A stretch of DNA of 9,970 nucleotides from the NCBI GenBank assembly GCA_020445005.1, contig JAGRHM010000093.1, positions 1 through 9,970 of the forward strand. The letters are read 5' to 3'. Source of the stretch: Candidatus Competibacteraceae bacterium (GTDB taxonomy: Bacteria; Pseudomonadota; Gammaproteobacteria; Competibacterales; Competibacteraceae). How positions within the stretch are numbered: position 1 is the first letter of the stretch; every line of letters starts with the position of its first letter. Positions 1 through 8,849 of this stretch are shown piece after piece. Both the position numbers and the translations under genes were made by a program. The notes below the pieces were generated by a model. It saw only the letters and a list, made by a program, of their open reading frames with translations, had not been told where the DNA came from and did not search any database.

Positions 1-501
1 CAGCACCACGCCGAATTCCCCGACCGTATGAGCGAAGCCGAGAATGGCGGCGGTAATGAAGCCCGGTTTCGCTAGCGGCAAAACCACGGTGAAAAAGGCG
101 TCCCAGGGACCGGCGCGCAGGGTAGCCGCCACTTCCAGCGGCCGGACGCCAATCGCCTCAAATGCCTGTTGCAGGGGTTGCACGACGAACGGCATCGAAT
201 AGAACACGGAGGCCACCACCAGGCCGGCGAAGGTAAAGGGCAGAACGCCCCAGCCCAGGAATTGGGTCAGTTGACCGATCGGCCCGTGCGGTCCCAGGGT
301 GATCAACAAATAGAAACCAAGCACCGTCGGCGGCAACACCAACGGCAGGGCTACCACGGCGCCAATCACGCCTTTCCATTTTGAACCAGTGCGGGCCAGC
401 CACCAGGCGATGGGCGTCCCCACGATCAGCAGAATCATGGTCGTGATAGTGGCCAGCTTGAGCGTCAGCCAGACTGCCGCCAAATCAACATCGCTCAGCA
501 C
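1..501 (-). CDS. modB: Molybdate ABC transporter permease ModB (partial, 3' end beyond window)
   Basis: This is the inner-membrane permease of the ModABC importer, which passes molybdate from ModA through the membrane using ATP hydrolysed by ModC. 167 codons are visible; E. coli ModB has about 229 residues, so the last quarter lies off the left edge. Hydrophobic segments lie near residues 8-36, 44-70 and 84-108. The permease EAA-type loop that docks on the ATPase is clear at about residues 122-148 ([20 protein letters not shown], followed by LAKPGF). The GTG start at 501 is chosen because the [17 protein letters not shown]-terminus is typical and a GAGGAA ribosome site lies 8 nt upstream. That site overlaps the modA stop codon, so translation is probably coupled to modA. 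modC should follow to the left. Identification is firm from the family pattern. Confidence 0.93.
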   Translation of the reverse strand, partial: MLSDVDLAAVWLTLKLATITTMILLIVGTPIAWWLARTGSKWKGVIGAVVALPLVLPPTVLGFYLLITLGPHGPIGQLTQFLGWGVLPFTFAGLVVASVFYSMPFVVQPLQQAFEAIGVRPLEVAATLRAGPWDAFFTVVLPLAKPGFITAAILGFAHTVGEFGVVL

Positions 502-509
502 GCGCGGCG

Positions 510-513
510 TTCC

Positions 514-515
<2 letters not shown>
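510..515 (-). promoter_or_regulatory. Ribosome binding site of modB overlapping the modA stop
   Basis: On the minus strand GAGGAA sits 8 nt before the GTG start of modB and shares bases with the TGA stop of modA (514-516). Its spacing supports the GTG start at 501 and suggests that ribosomes finishing modA start modB. Confidence 0.6.
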
Positions 516-1337
<822 letters not shown>

Positions 1338-1478
1338 GAATGAATATTGATTAACTATTTGCCAAAATTGGTATTTATTTTGGGTGTAGCTCGATGAGGT
1401 AAGTGGCGTGAATAACAAATGCCGTCGTTTGCGTGATTGATGACAATTTCATTAATGAAGCTTGATCTGGTTTCCAGA

Positions 1479-2174
1479 TTATTCCGGCCAGCCGTTTTCA
1501 CTCACCAACTCACTCAACGGCTGGCGTTGCGCCCAGCCCTCCTGCTCCAGCATGGGTTTTTCGTAGAACTGCTCGACCGGTCCCAGACACAGCACGGCTA
1601 CGGGCCGCGCGCTTGGCGGCATTCCCAGCAATCTGGCCAGCGCATCCGGATCAAACAGCGACACCCAGCCCATGCCTAATCCCTCGGCCCGCGCCGCCAG
1701 CCACAGGTTTTGAATCGCGCAAGCGGCGGAGGCCAGATCCATCTCCGGTAAGGTGCGTCGGCCAAAGATATGACGCTCGCGACCATCCATCAGCGCCGCT
1801 ACCAACACTTCCGCGCAGTCCAGTACGCCCTCCACTTTCAGGCGCATAAATTCATCTTCGCGCTCGCCCATGACTTGAGCGGTGCGGATGCGTTCGACCT
1901 CGACCAGGGCGTGAATGGCGCGGCGTAAGGCATAGTCGGTAATGCGGATAAAGCGCCACGGTTGCATGAACCCGACGCTGGGCGCGCGGTGGGCCGCCGC
2001 CAGCAGGCGTTGCAGTTGTTCTTCCGGGACCTGACCCGGACGGAAATGGCGCATGTCGCGGCGCAAGGCAATGGCTTTGTACACCGCGTTGATTTCGGCA
2101 TCGCTAAAGCGGTGCGTCGGATCGCGCATCGAATCGGCGCTCATCTTGGAAAAGGTTTTAACCGTGTTGGTCAT
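1479..2174 (-). CDS. bluB: 5,6-dimethylbenzimidazole synthase BluB
   Basis: BluB is a flavin-destroying, nitroreductase-fold enzyme: with O2 it fragments reduced FMN to 5,6-dimethylbenzimidazole, the lower ligand of cobalamin. The 231 residues carry the family blocks: RRDMRHFRP (38-46), the FMN-binding AHRAPSVGFMQPWRFI (61-76), KVEGVLDCAEVLVAALMDGR (113-132), LPEMDLASAACAIQNLWLAA (142-161), GLGMGWVSLF and the C-terminal FYEKPMLEQEGWAQRQPL (203-220). The SVGFMQPW block separates BluB from ordinary nitroreductases. The ATG at 2174 has no strong ribosome site; ATGs at codons 11 and 16 are alternatives, so the first residues are uncertain. A possible -10 (TACAAT, 2215-2210) lies upstream. I saw no cobalamin riboswitch in the 153-bp gap shared with guaB. 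A small stem-loop (ATCTGG/CCAGAT, 1465-1479) overlaps the stop but lacks a T run, so it is a poor terminator candidate. The enzyme implies aerobic B12 biosynthesis or salvage. Confidence 0.94.
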   Translation of the reverse strand: MTNTVKTFSKMSADSMRDPTHRFSDAEINAVYKAIALRRDMRHFRPGQVPEEQLQRLLAAAHRAPSVGFMQPWRFIRITDYALRRAIHALVEVERIRTAQVMGEREDEFMRLKVEGVLDCAEVLVAALMDGRERHIFGRRTLPEMDLASAACAIQNLWLAARAEGLGMGWVSLFDPDALARLLGMPPSARPVAVLCLGPVEQFYEKPMLEQEGWAQRQPLSELVSENGWPE

Positions 2175-2261
2175 GGGTGCGAAAAACCTTGCTGATTTCG
2201 GAAAACCGGATTGTAACCGTACTATCGCGGGTTAGCGTCTTCGATTTACGCCGATTTTCCA

Positions 2262-3791
<1,530 letters not shown>

Positions 3792-3793
3792 AC

Positions 3794-5374
3794 ATGACCA
3801 CTCGCGACATTCATCTCGACCGTATTCTGATCCTGGACTTCGGTTCCCAGTACACCCAGTTGATTGCCCGCCGGGTGCGGGAAATCGGCGTCTATTGCGA
3901 AATCCATCCTTGGGACGCCGATCCGGAGGCGCTGTACGCTTTTCATCCGCAGGGCGTCATCTGATCCGGCGGTCCGGAATCAACCACGGTGGCTGATGGA
4001 CCGCGCTTGCCATCCATCGTGTTCGATATGGATGCGCCGCTGCTGGGCATCTGCTACGGGATGCAGGCCATGGCCTTACAACTCGGCGGCCAAGTCGAGG
4101 CGTCCGATCATCAGGAGTTTGGCTATGCCCAAGTGCGCGCTCATGCGCATTCAGCGCTGCTGAACGCGATCGAGGATCACGCCAGCCCGGAGGGCTATGG
4201 CCTGCTGGATGTGTGGATGAGTCACGGTGACCGGGTCACGGAACTGCCCGACGGTTTCACGCGCATCGCCAGCACCGCAACCTGTCCTATCGCCGGTATG
4301 GCGCATGAAAAGAAACGCTGGTACGGCGTCCAGTTCCACCCCGAAGTCACCCACACCCGCCAGGGTGAGCGCATCCTGCGCCGGTTCGTGCTGGATATTT
4401 GCGGTTGCGAGCCGCTGTGGACCACCGGCAACATCATCGAGGATAGCATCGCTGCAATCCGTTCCCAGGTGGGGAGCGACGAAGTGTTGCTGGGCCTGTC
4501 CGGCGGTGTGGATTCCTCGGTAGTAGCGGCGCTGTTACATCGCGCCATTGACGCGCAATTGACTTGCGTGTTCGTAGACACGGGCCTGCTGCGCCTGTAT
4601 GAAGGCGATCAGGTGATGACCACCTTCGGTCAGCATCTCGGTGTACGGGTGATCCGGGTGGACGCCGAGGAGCGGTTTCTCGATCTGCTGGCCGGTGTGA
4701 CCGATCCCGAGCAGAAGCGCAAGATTATCGGCGGATTGTTCGTGCAAATCTTTGAGGAAGAAGCGGCTAAGCTGCAAAACGTGCAATGGCTGGCTCAGGG
4801 CACCATTTACCCCGATGTGATCGAATCGGCGGGGGCGAAAACCGGCAAGGCGCATGTGATCAAATCTCATCACAATGTCGGCGGTTTGCCGGCGATGATG
4901 CGCCTGAAGCTGGTCGAGCCGCTGCGCGAGTTGTTCAAGGACGAGGTGCGCCGGTTGGGGGTGGAGCTGGGCCTGCCGTCGGAAATGGTGTATCGCCATC
5001 CGTTCCCAGGGCCCGGCTTAGGCGTGCGGATTCTGGGCGAGGTGCGCAAGGAGTACGCCGACCTGCTGCGCCAAGCTGACCACATCTTCATCGAGGAATT
5101 GCGGCAGGAAGAACTCTACGACCAGACCAGTCAGGCATTCGCCGTGTTCCTCCCGGTCAAATCAGTGGGGGTTATGGGTGATGGGCGGCGCTATGACTAT
5201 GTCGTCGCCTTGCGGGTAGTGGAAACCGTGGATTTCATGACCGCCCGCTGGACACATCTGCCTTATGAGTTCCTGGATCGAGTCTCGCGGCGCATCATCA
5301 ACGAAGTGCGCGGCATCTCCCGGGTGGTTTACGACATATCCGGCAAGCCTCCGGCGACCATTGAGTGGGAATGA
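3794..5374 (+). CDS. guaA: GMP synthase (glutamine-hydrolysing) GuaA, interrupted by an in-frame TGA at codon 57
   Basis: GuaA aminates XMP to GMP using ATP and glutamine-derived ammonia. Read from ATG 3794, the frame has 526 codons, matching the ~525-residue family length, but codon 57 (3962-3964) is TGA within the conserved GVI(x)SGGPEST block, where Leu or Ile is usual. Everything else is intact: [11 protein letters not shown] (11-23), nucleophile Cys87 in GICYGMQ, His182 and Glu184 in FHPEVTH, the ATP PP-loop SGGVDSS (236-242), and the C-terminal domain ending [13 protein letters not shown] at 3989 (codon 66) could restart translation and give 461 residues, but this would lack the first strand and the SGGP loop of the glutaminase domain, leaving at best an ammonia-dependent synthetase. 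The stop differs by one base from TTA (Leu), so a sequencing error is a serious alternative to a real mutation. It lies 2 nt after guaB and overlaps tadA by 4 nt. Confidence 0.9.
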
Positions 5375-5871
5375 ATGGGGCCATAACCGGGCCGCCCGCG
5401 CCGGATGATGCTCAAGACCGCGCCTGGATGAACCGGGCACTGGAACTGGCGCGGGACGCAGCGGCGGCGGGCGAAGTCCCGGTCGGCGCGGTGCTGGTGC
5501 GCGATGGCGAGTGCCTCGGCGAAGGCTGGAACCAATCAATTGGCGCTTGCGATCCCACTGCGCATGCGGAAATCATGGCTATGCGGTCAGCGGCGATGCG
5601 GATCGGCAATTACCGGCTGGTGAACAGTACGCTGTATGTCACCCTGGAGCCGTGTCCGATGTGCGCGGGAGCGATGATTCATGCGCGAATCGCCCGGCTG
5701 GTGTTCGGCGCCGCCGATCCCCGCGCCGGCGCCGCCGGAACGGTGTGTAATTTGTTGCAAACCGACTTTCTCAATCACCGCGTTGACAGTATGGGCAGCG
5801 TACTGGGCGGCGAGTGCGGAACTGTGCTGCGGGAATTCTTCCGCACCCGACGCGAAGAGGCTAAAGGCTAA
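5371..5871 (+). CDS. tadA: tRNA-specific adenosine deaminase TadA
   Basis: TadA deaminates adenosine 34 of tRNA-Arg(ACG) to inosine so that it can read CGU, CGC and CGA codons. The 166 residues show the zinc-dependent deaminase signature: HAE at 65-67 (zinc His and catalytic Glu) and PCPMC at 94-98 (zinc Cys95 and Cys98), plus the family [10 protein letters not shown] (34-43) and the C-terminal [12 protein letters not shown] helix. I chose the ATG at 5371, which overlaps the guaA stop as ATGA (translational coupling); a GTG two codons earlier is possible. The N-terminus has about ten extra Pro/Ala-rich residues before the first helix. It is the third gene of the guaB operon. The frame is intact. 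Confidence 0.96.
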   Translation: MNGAITGPPAPDDAQDRAWMNRALELARDAAAAGEVPVGAVLVRDGECLGEGWNQSIGACDPTAHAEIMAMRSAAMRIGNYRLVNSTLYVTLEPCPMCAGAMIHARIARLVFGAADPRAGAAGTVCNLLQTDFLNHRVDSMGSVLGGECGTVLREFFRTRREEAKG

Positions 5872-5896
5872 ATGAATCATGGCCATTCACCGCAGC

Positions 5897-5968
5897 GGTA
5901 CGCGGTGCGTACCCTACATCGACGATGCTAACACCGATGATTCAAGAGTAGGGTACGCACTGCGTACC
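5897..5968. repeat. REP-like pair of inverted palindromes between convergent genes
   Basis: Two 21-bp arms (5897-5917 and 5948-5968) are inverted copies of each other with one mismatch. Each arm begins or ends with a smaller hairpin, GGTACGC then 3 nt then GCGTACC, flanked by CCTAC or GTAGG. This nested design matches repetitive extragenic palindromes, which occur in many copies in bacterial genomes and are moved by TnpA-REP transposases. It fills the gap between tadA (plus) and the TPR gene (minus), where it may act as a two-way transcription stop or mRNA stabiliser. The repeat structure is seen directly; the REP label and role are inferred. Confidence 0.7.
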
Positions 5969-5979
5969 TTGAAATGCTT

Positions 5980-7026
5980 TCAGCGCTGATTAAAGCCTCC
6001 CGTGTTGTTGTTGGAACTCGGCGGCTGTTGCCACCATGGTAGTTGCGACTCCTGGGTGCGTTGTTGACGAAGTTGCTCCTGATAGCGTTGTTCAGCAAGT
6101 TCCTGTTCCATTTTCTGACGGCGTATTTCTTCCTGTTGCGCCTGTTCGCGCCGTTGCTGGCTCGAGAGCGCCTGCTGACGCAGATTCAGCAGATTCGCGT
6201 TTTGCGGCGTTGCGCGTAACCCGCGACTGATGTAGGCCAGGCTTTCGTCTGGACGACCGCGGCGCAGGCTTTGTTCTGCCTCATCGCGGTAGTAAACGGC
6301 GATGTTTTGGATGCCCTGGAGTGCAGCGGGATTGCCTGGCTCCAGTTCCAGAACACGCTGATAAAGCAGCAGAGCGTTGTTGCTGGCCGGGGCGGTGAAC
6401 CGGCGACTGGCCATCTGTTGTTCAGCGTCGGCGAGTAATTGCGCGATTTGCGTTTCGGGCCTTGCCGGAGGAGTCAACTCTTCAGGCGGCTTTTCTTCCG
6501 GCGCTGCCTCGGCAACTTCGTCCTGATCGTCCGGCATGTTGTCACCAGGCTGTTCGATCACTTGTGGCGGCGCATTTGGATCGGTTTCAGCTGCGAGGGA
6601 CGCCGGCGCTGGCTCGGATGTGGCCACAGCGGTTTCAGCCATTGAACCGCCCGGCGAATTGGCCGGTTGAAGCGGCTCGTTTTGTGGCGGAGTCGGCGTA
6701 GCGATTGGATTTGTTATCGATCCAAGCGGCCGGTGGGAGGGTCGATCCTGGCCTTCGAACCATTGCACGGGATCCCGCAGCGCCGGGATTTGCAGCAGAA
6801 AATAAAAGCCGGTCGCGCAAACCATCGATACGGCCCCCAGGTAGAGGACGAAGTGGGCGAGCCAGTTGAGAAAACGGGAGCTAAGGGTCGGCGCTCCCGA
6901 ATCCGAATTCGAATCCGAATCCGAATCCGAATCCGAATCCGAATCCGAATCCGAATCCGAATCCGAATCTGGGACGGGAGATGCTTCCAAAAGCGGGAGG
7001 ATGGTGATGAAAGGTTCCAGTTTCAT
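5980..7026 (-). CDS. Membrane-anchored TPR/coiled-coil protein with an Asp-Ser repeat, function unknown
   Basis: I do not recognise this protein. From the ATG at 7026 it has 348 residues. In order: a short hydrophobic start (MKLEPFITILPLL); an acidic linker of twelve dipeptides (ten DS, one NS, one DS) at residues 20-43; one membrane helix at about 56-81 (WLAHFVLYLGAVSMVCATGFYFLLQ); a Pro/Ala/Glu-rich linker; two TPR-like repeats at about 192-288 (LLLYQRVLELEPGNPAALQG and SLAYISRGLRATPQNANLL); a Gln/Arg/Glu-rich coiled coil at about 288-325; and a low-complexity tail with WWQQPP and NNNTGGFNQR. The topology suggests a bitopic inner-membrane scaffold. The frame stays open up to an ATG at 7179, but that start lies inside the tRNA-Ser gene, so I prefer 7026 although it lacks a clear ribosome site. 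A minus-strand TATATT (7122-7117) could be its -10 box and overlaps the tRNA promoter. Confidence 0.7.
   Translation of the reverse strand: MKLEPFITILPLLEASPVPDSDSDSDSDSDSDSDSDSDSNSDSGAPTLSSRFLNWLAHFVLYLGAVSMVCATGFYFLLQIPALRDPVQWFEGQDRPSHRPLGSITNPIATPTPPQNEPLQPANSPGGSMAETAVATSEPAPASLAAETDPNAPPQVIEQPGDNMPDDQDEVAEAAPEEKPPEELTPPARPETQIAQLLADAEQQMASRRFTAPASNNALLLYQRVLELEPGNPAALQGIQNIAVYYRDEAEQSLRRGRPDESLAYISRGLRATPQNANLLNLRQQALSSQQRREQAQQEEIRRQKMEQELAEQRYQEQLRQQRTQESQLPWWQQPPSSNNNTGGFNQR
6897..6968. repeat. Hexanucleotide microsatellite CCGAAT x12 encoding (Asp-Ser)n
   Basis: Twelve consecutive CCGAAT units (plus strand) run without a break; only unit 3 (6909-6914) varies, to TCGAAT. On the coding minus strand each unit reads GAT TCG, Asp-Ser, and the variant unit gives the single Asn-Ser. 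The unit length is a multiple of three, so copy-number slippage changes the length of the acidic linker without a frameshift. The near-perfect identity suggests recent expansion. Confidence 0.95.
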
Positions 7027-7091
7027 AGCAGCGGTCAACAACAAGTTCTGGTGGCCTGGGCAGTCCCTCGCAATCAAGTGGCCAGTGGGGA

Positions 7092-7119
7092 TTGGCAAAG
7101 CGTCCCAATCAGGTAGAAT
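7092..7119 (+). promoter_or_regulatory. Promoter of the tRNA-Ser gene
   Basis: TTGGCA (7092-7097) and TAGAAT (7114-7119), each 5 of 6 to the sigma70 consensus, are 16 nt apart and end 38 bp before the mature tRNA 5' end. This fits a strong stable-RNA promoter with a short 5' leader removed by RNase P. It lies inside the upstream open extension of the divergent TPR gene, which argues that the extension is not coding. Confidence 0.65.
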
Positions 7120-7157
7120 ATAAAACTCTTCCGCGCTTGCTCCAAGCAATTCCTCCC

Positions 7158-7250
7158 GGAGAGGTACCGAAGCGGTCATAACGGCGCCGACTCGAAATCG
7201 GATGGGGGCTTAGCCGCCCCACGCGGGTTCGAATCCCGCCCTCTCCGCCA
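7158..7250 (+). tRNA. tRNA-Ser(CGA)
   Basis: The 93-nt cloverleaf is complete. The acceptor GGAGAGG/CCTCTCC is followed by discriminator G and an encoded CCA (7248-7250). The D stem is CCG/CGG, the anticodon loop CTCGAAA has anticodon CGA at 7193-7195 (reads UCG), a long class II variable arm closes with GGGG/CCCC, and the T arm is GCGGG-TTCGAAT-CCCGC. The long variable arm and the G discriminator are serine identity features. The first anticodon-stem pair appears to be a G-A mismatch (27-43), with four good pairs below it. A tyrosine integrase remnant ends 3 bp beyond the 3' end, so the gene probably served as a phage or island attachment site and was kept intact. Confidence 0.96.
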
Positions 7251-7252
7251 AT

Positions 7253-7699
7253 TCAATGGCTTGCACGTCGTTGCCGCTCACCCTCAAGATTGATAATTTC
7301 TGGCTGTAGTGAAAATGTCGTCGGGATGCGTTCCGCCGCCGCCCGTGAATGCTCCACATTCAGGTGGCTGTAGCGTTCCACCATCGCCAGCGTCGACCAC
7401 CCGCCCAGGGTTTTCAGGTGCTGCGGATCGACGCCGGCCTGCGCCAGCCAACTGGCCCAAGTGTGGCGCAGATCATGAAACCGCACGCCTGGCAACCCAG
7501 CCTTGGCGCACACAGCCCGCCAGGTGCGATGATCCAGCCAGTGGTAGAGTCGCCCCTCCACGGTAAACACCGCCTCGGAATGTTGGCCGCGACAAGCATT
7601 TAGCACCTGCATGGCCAGCGCATTCAGCGGGATGCCAATCGCCTTCCCACCCTTGGCGTCATCGGGATGGACCTAGAGCTGGCGGCGAACCATATCCAG
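7253..7699 (-). pseudogene. Tyrosine recombinase/integrase, C-terminal remnant with nonsense codon
   Basis: This retains part of the catalytic domain of a tyrosine site-specific recombinase that would integrate DNA at the tRNA. From the ATG at 7612, 119 residues include HDLRH (second Arg-His pair, 46-50), LGGW (Trp72 in the His/Trp position) and the nucleophile Tyr81 in MVERYSHL. Homology continues upstream in the same frame as LDMVRRQL-stop-VHPDDAKGGKAIGIPLNAL. The stop (TAG at 7675-7673) sits where family members have Trp (TGG), so it looks like a point mutation. Upstream of about 7699 the sequence switches to DUF262 homology, so the N-terminal DNA-binding domain and the first catalytic Arg are gone. 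It points toward the tRNA and stops 2 bp from it. An inactive enzyme is near certain if the sequence is right. Confidence 0.85.
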
Positions 7700-8232
7700 A
7701 GGTCAGGCGATCGAGCCGATCGGACTGGAAGGCGGCATCAGTGATGGTGCGCGGCAATTCAGTATTGTCGTCGATCCAGGCTAGCAGTTCCTCGACATCA
7801 TTGGCGACGCGGGTTTCCACCGCGCCGCCGTACAGCTCGCCCAACACCCCGCACCAGTACCAGCGCGCTAGCTTGTCGTAGATGCGCGGCTCCAGCCAAT
7901 GCTCGCCCAATAAGGTCAAGACGGCGGCCAATGGCGCGAGCTGAGTGCGGTAGGGCAGATCGCGGAGATCAGTCAGTTGCTCCTTGCGCAACAACTTGGC
8001 CGCCAACAGAAAGCCAGCCTCGATGCGATCCGCGATCCGCCCATTTTTGAATGGGCTTGCCTTTGTCGTTATGGGTTTTCACCACGCCTTTGAGTGCTAA
8101 CACCTGGGTCAGGGTCGTCAATCGCTGCTGACCGTCGAGAATCAACAGGTCGGCATTAGGCGGAGAACCGTTAAAGGAGACGTTTTCAATCGGGCGTACC
8201 TGAAAGTTCGCTTCACCGCCGGTTTCCAGCAA
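7700..8232 (-). pseudogene. DUF262 (GmrSD-type) protein, internally deleted and frameshifted
   Basis: DUF262 proteins include the nuclease/NTPase GmrS half of type IV restriction enzymes and other defence factors. Two blocks remain. The first (8229 to about 8043) reads LETGGEANFQVRPIENV, then LLILDGQQRLTTLTQVLAL with the signature QQRLT, ending KTHNDKGKPI. The second (about 8042 to 7700), in another frame, reads ADRIEAGFLLAAKLLRKEQL, LPYRTQLAPLAAVLTLLG, LARWYWCGVLGELYGGAVET and RTITDAAFQSDRLDRLTS. The roughly 60-residue N-terminus, a large middle section between KGKPI and KWADR, and the NSAAYKG-type C-terminus are missing. A 7-bp duplication (8025-8040) throws the two blocks out of frame. If translated, the second frame runs into integrase DNA and stops at 7661-7659. 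The family call is strong from these motifs; sizes of the missing parts come from recalled family members. Confidence 0.8.
8025..8040. repeat. 7-bp tandem duplication (GCGATCC) that frameshifts the DUF262 gene
   Basis: GCGATCC occurs twice back to back (8025-8031, 8032-8038) with two more matching bases. Removing one copy restores one continuous minus-strand frame through WADRIEAGFLLAAKLL, the expected family sequence, so the duplication is the direct cause of this frameshift. Confidence 0.8.
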
Positions 8233-8849
8233 CCTTGGCATGCAGACTGGAGCAGCTTTTCCCGTCCAGCACCAGGGAACGCGGGTCGTAGTACACCGCC
8301 GGTAATCGGGAGCCAGGCCATTCGCGGGTTCGGAACCGTTCGGCGAAGCGTTGCGCCAGTTCATCGGTAAGGGTGGTATCTCTCCAGCGGCGTTGCACAT
8401 CCAGGCACAGTCGCACGTCGAGGGCTGACCGCTGATCCATGCGCTTCGCCAAGGCGCGGAACACCTGCTGGCCTTGATGCACGGCATAACCCACGACCAG
8501 CACACTCTGCCGGGCTGTGGCGAACAGTTCCCACACCACCACCGCCGTGTCGCGCAACGCCACGCCGGCCGCTTCCGGGCCGGTGGCCACTAAATCCAGA
8601 AACTCGGCGAAGGGGGGACGGTCGGCACGGTCGTTGGCCAGCGCTGCCAGCAGATAGGCCACATGCGTCCCGTTCAAGCCCGCTTCGTGCAAACGCTGAC
8701 CTTCGGCCACAACCGCCTCGATCCGGTCTGCCGCCAGGTAGCGTTGCAAACTGACGGCCGCTGAACGGCACGGTGAGCCGACCGGCTTGCAGGGCACCGC
8801 CCAGTTGCCGTAAATCGGCTTCGCTCAGTCGGGACCAGGGGCTGTTCAT
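8225..8849 (-). pseudogene. drmC: DrmC, PLD-family nuclease of DISARM, frameshifted and 3'-truncated
   Basis: DrmC is the phospholipase-D-fold protein of DISARM anti-phage loci. The start is the ATG at 8849-8847, overlapping the upstream drmA::drmB stop as ATGA. The first ~30 residues (MNSPWSRLSEADLRQL to LTVPFS) are in one frame; from AVSLQRYLAADRIEAVV onward the protein continues in another, and one extra base in GCGGCC at about 8756-8760 explains the shift. Recognisable blocks are RDTAVVVWELFATARQSVLV, GYAVHQGQQVFRALAKRMD, RLCLDVQRRWRDTT, WPGSRLPAVYYDPRSL and SSLHAKV. The last is the start of the HxK(x4)D catalytic motif, but homology breaks right after HAKV, where DUF262 sequence begins (about 8225-8236), so the catalytic Asp and the expected SANFTE region are lost. 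Not expected to be functional. Confidence 0.82.

Noticed and set aside
158..403. Small minus-strand ORF within modB
   Set aside because: It is in the wrong frame; the ModB frame across the same bases shows membrane segments and the EAA-type loop.
1465..1479. Rho-independent terminator after bluB
   Set aside because: The 6-bp stem has a 3-nt loop, no T run follows on the minus strand, and it overlaps the stop codon.
3962..3964. Selenocysteine or genome-wide recoding of TGA
   Set aside because: The position is normally Leu or Ile with no catalytic role, and neighbouring genes (guaB, modA, guaA itself) use TGA as their normal stop.
6897..6968. CRISPR array
   Set aside because: The units are 6 bp and contiguous with no spacers.
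6866..7123. Plus-strand frames encoding poly Glu-Ser or poly Ile-Arg
   Set aside because: They are shadows of the hexanucleotide repeat; the minus-strand frame has the membrane helix, TPR repeats and long open frame.
7659..8006. Independent small gene
   Set aside because: Its sequence is the C-terminal portion of DUF262 family proteins and the TTG start falls mid-domain; the last residues come from integrase DNA.
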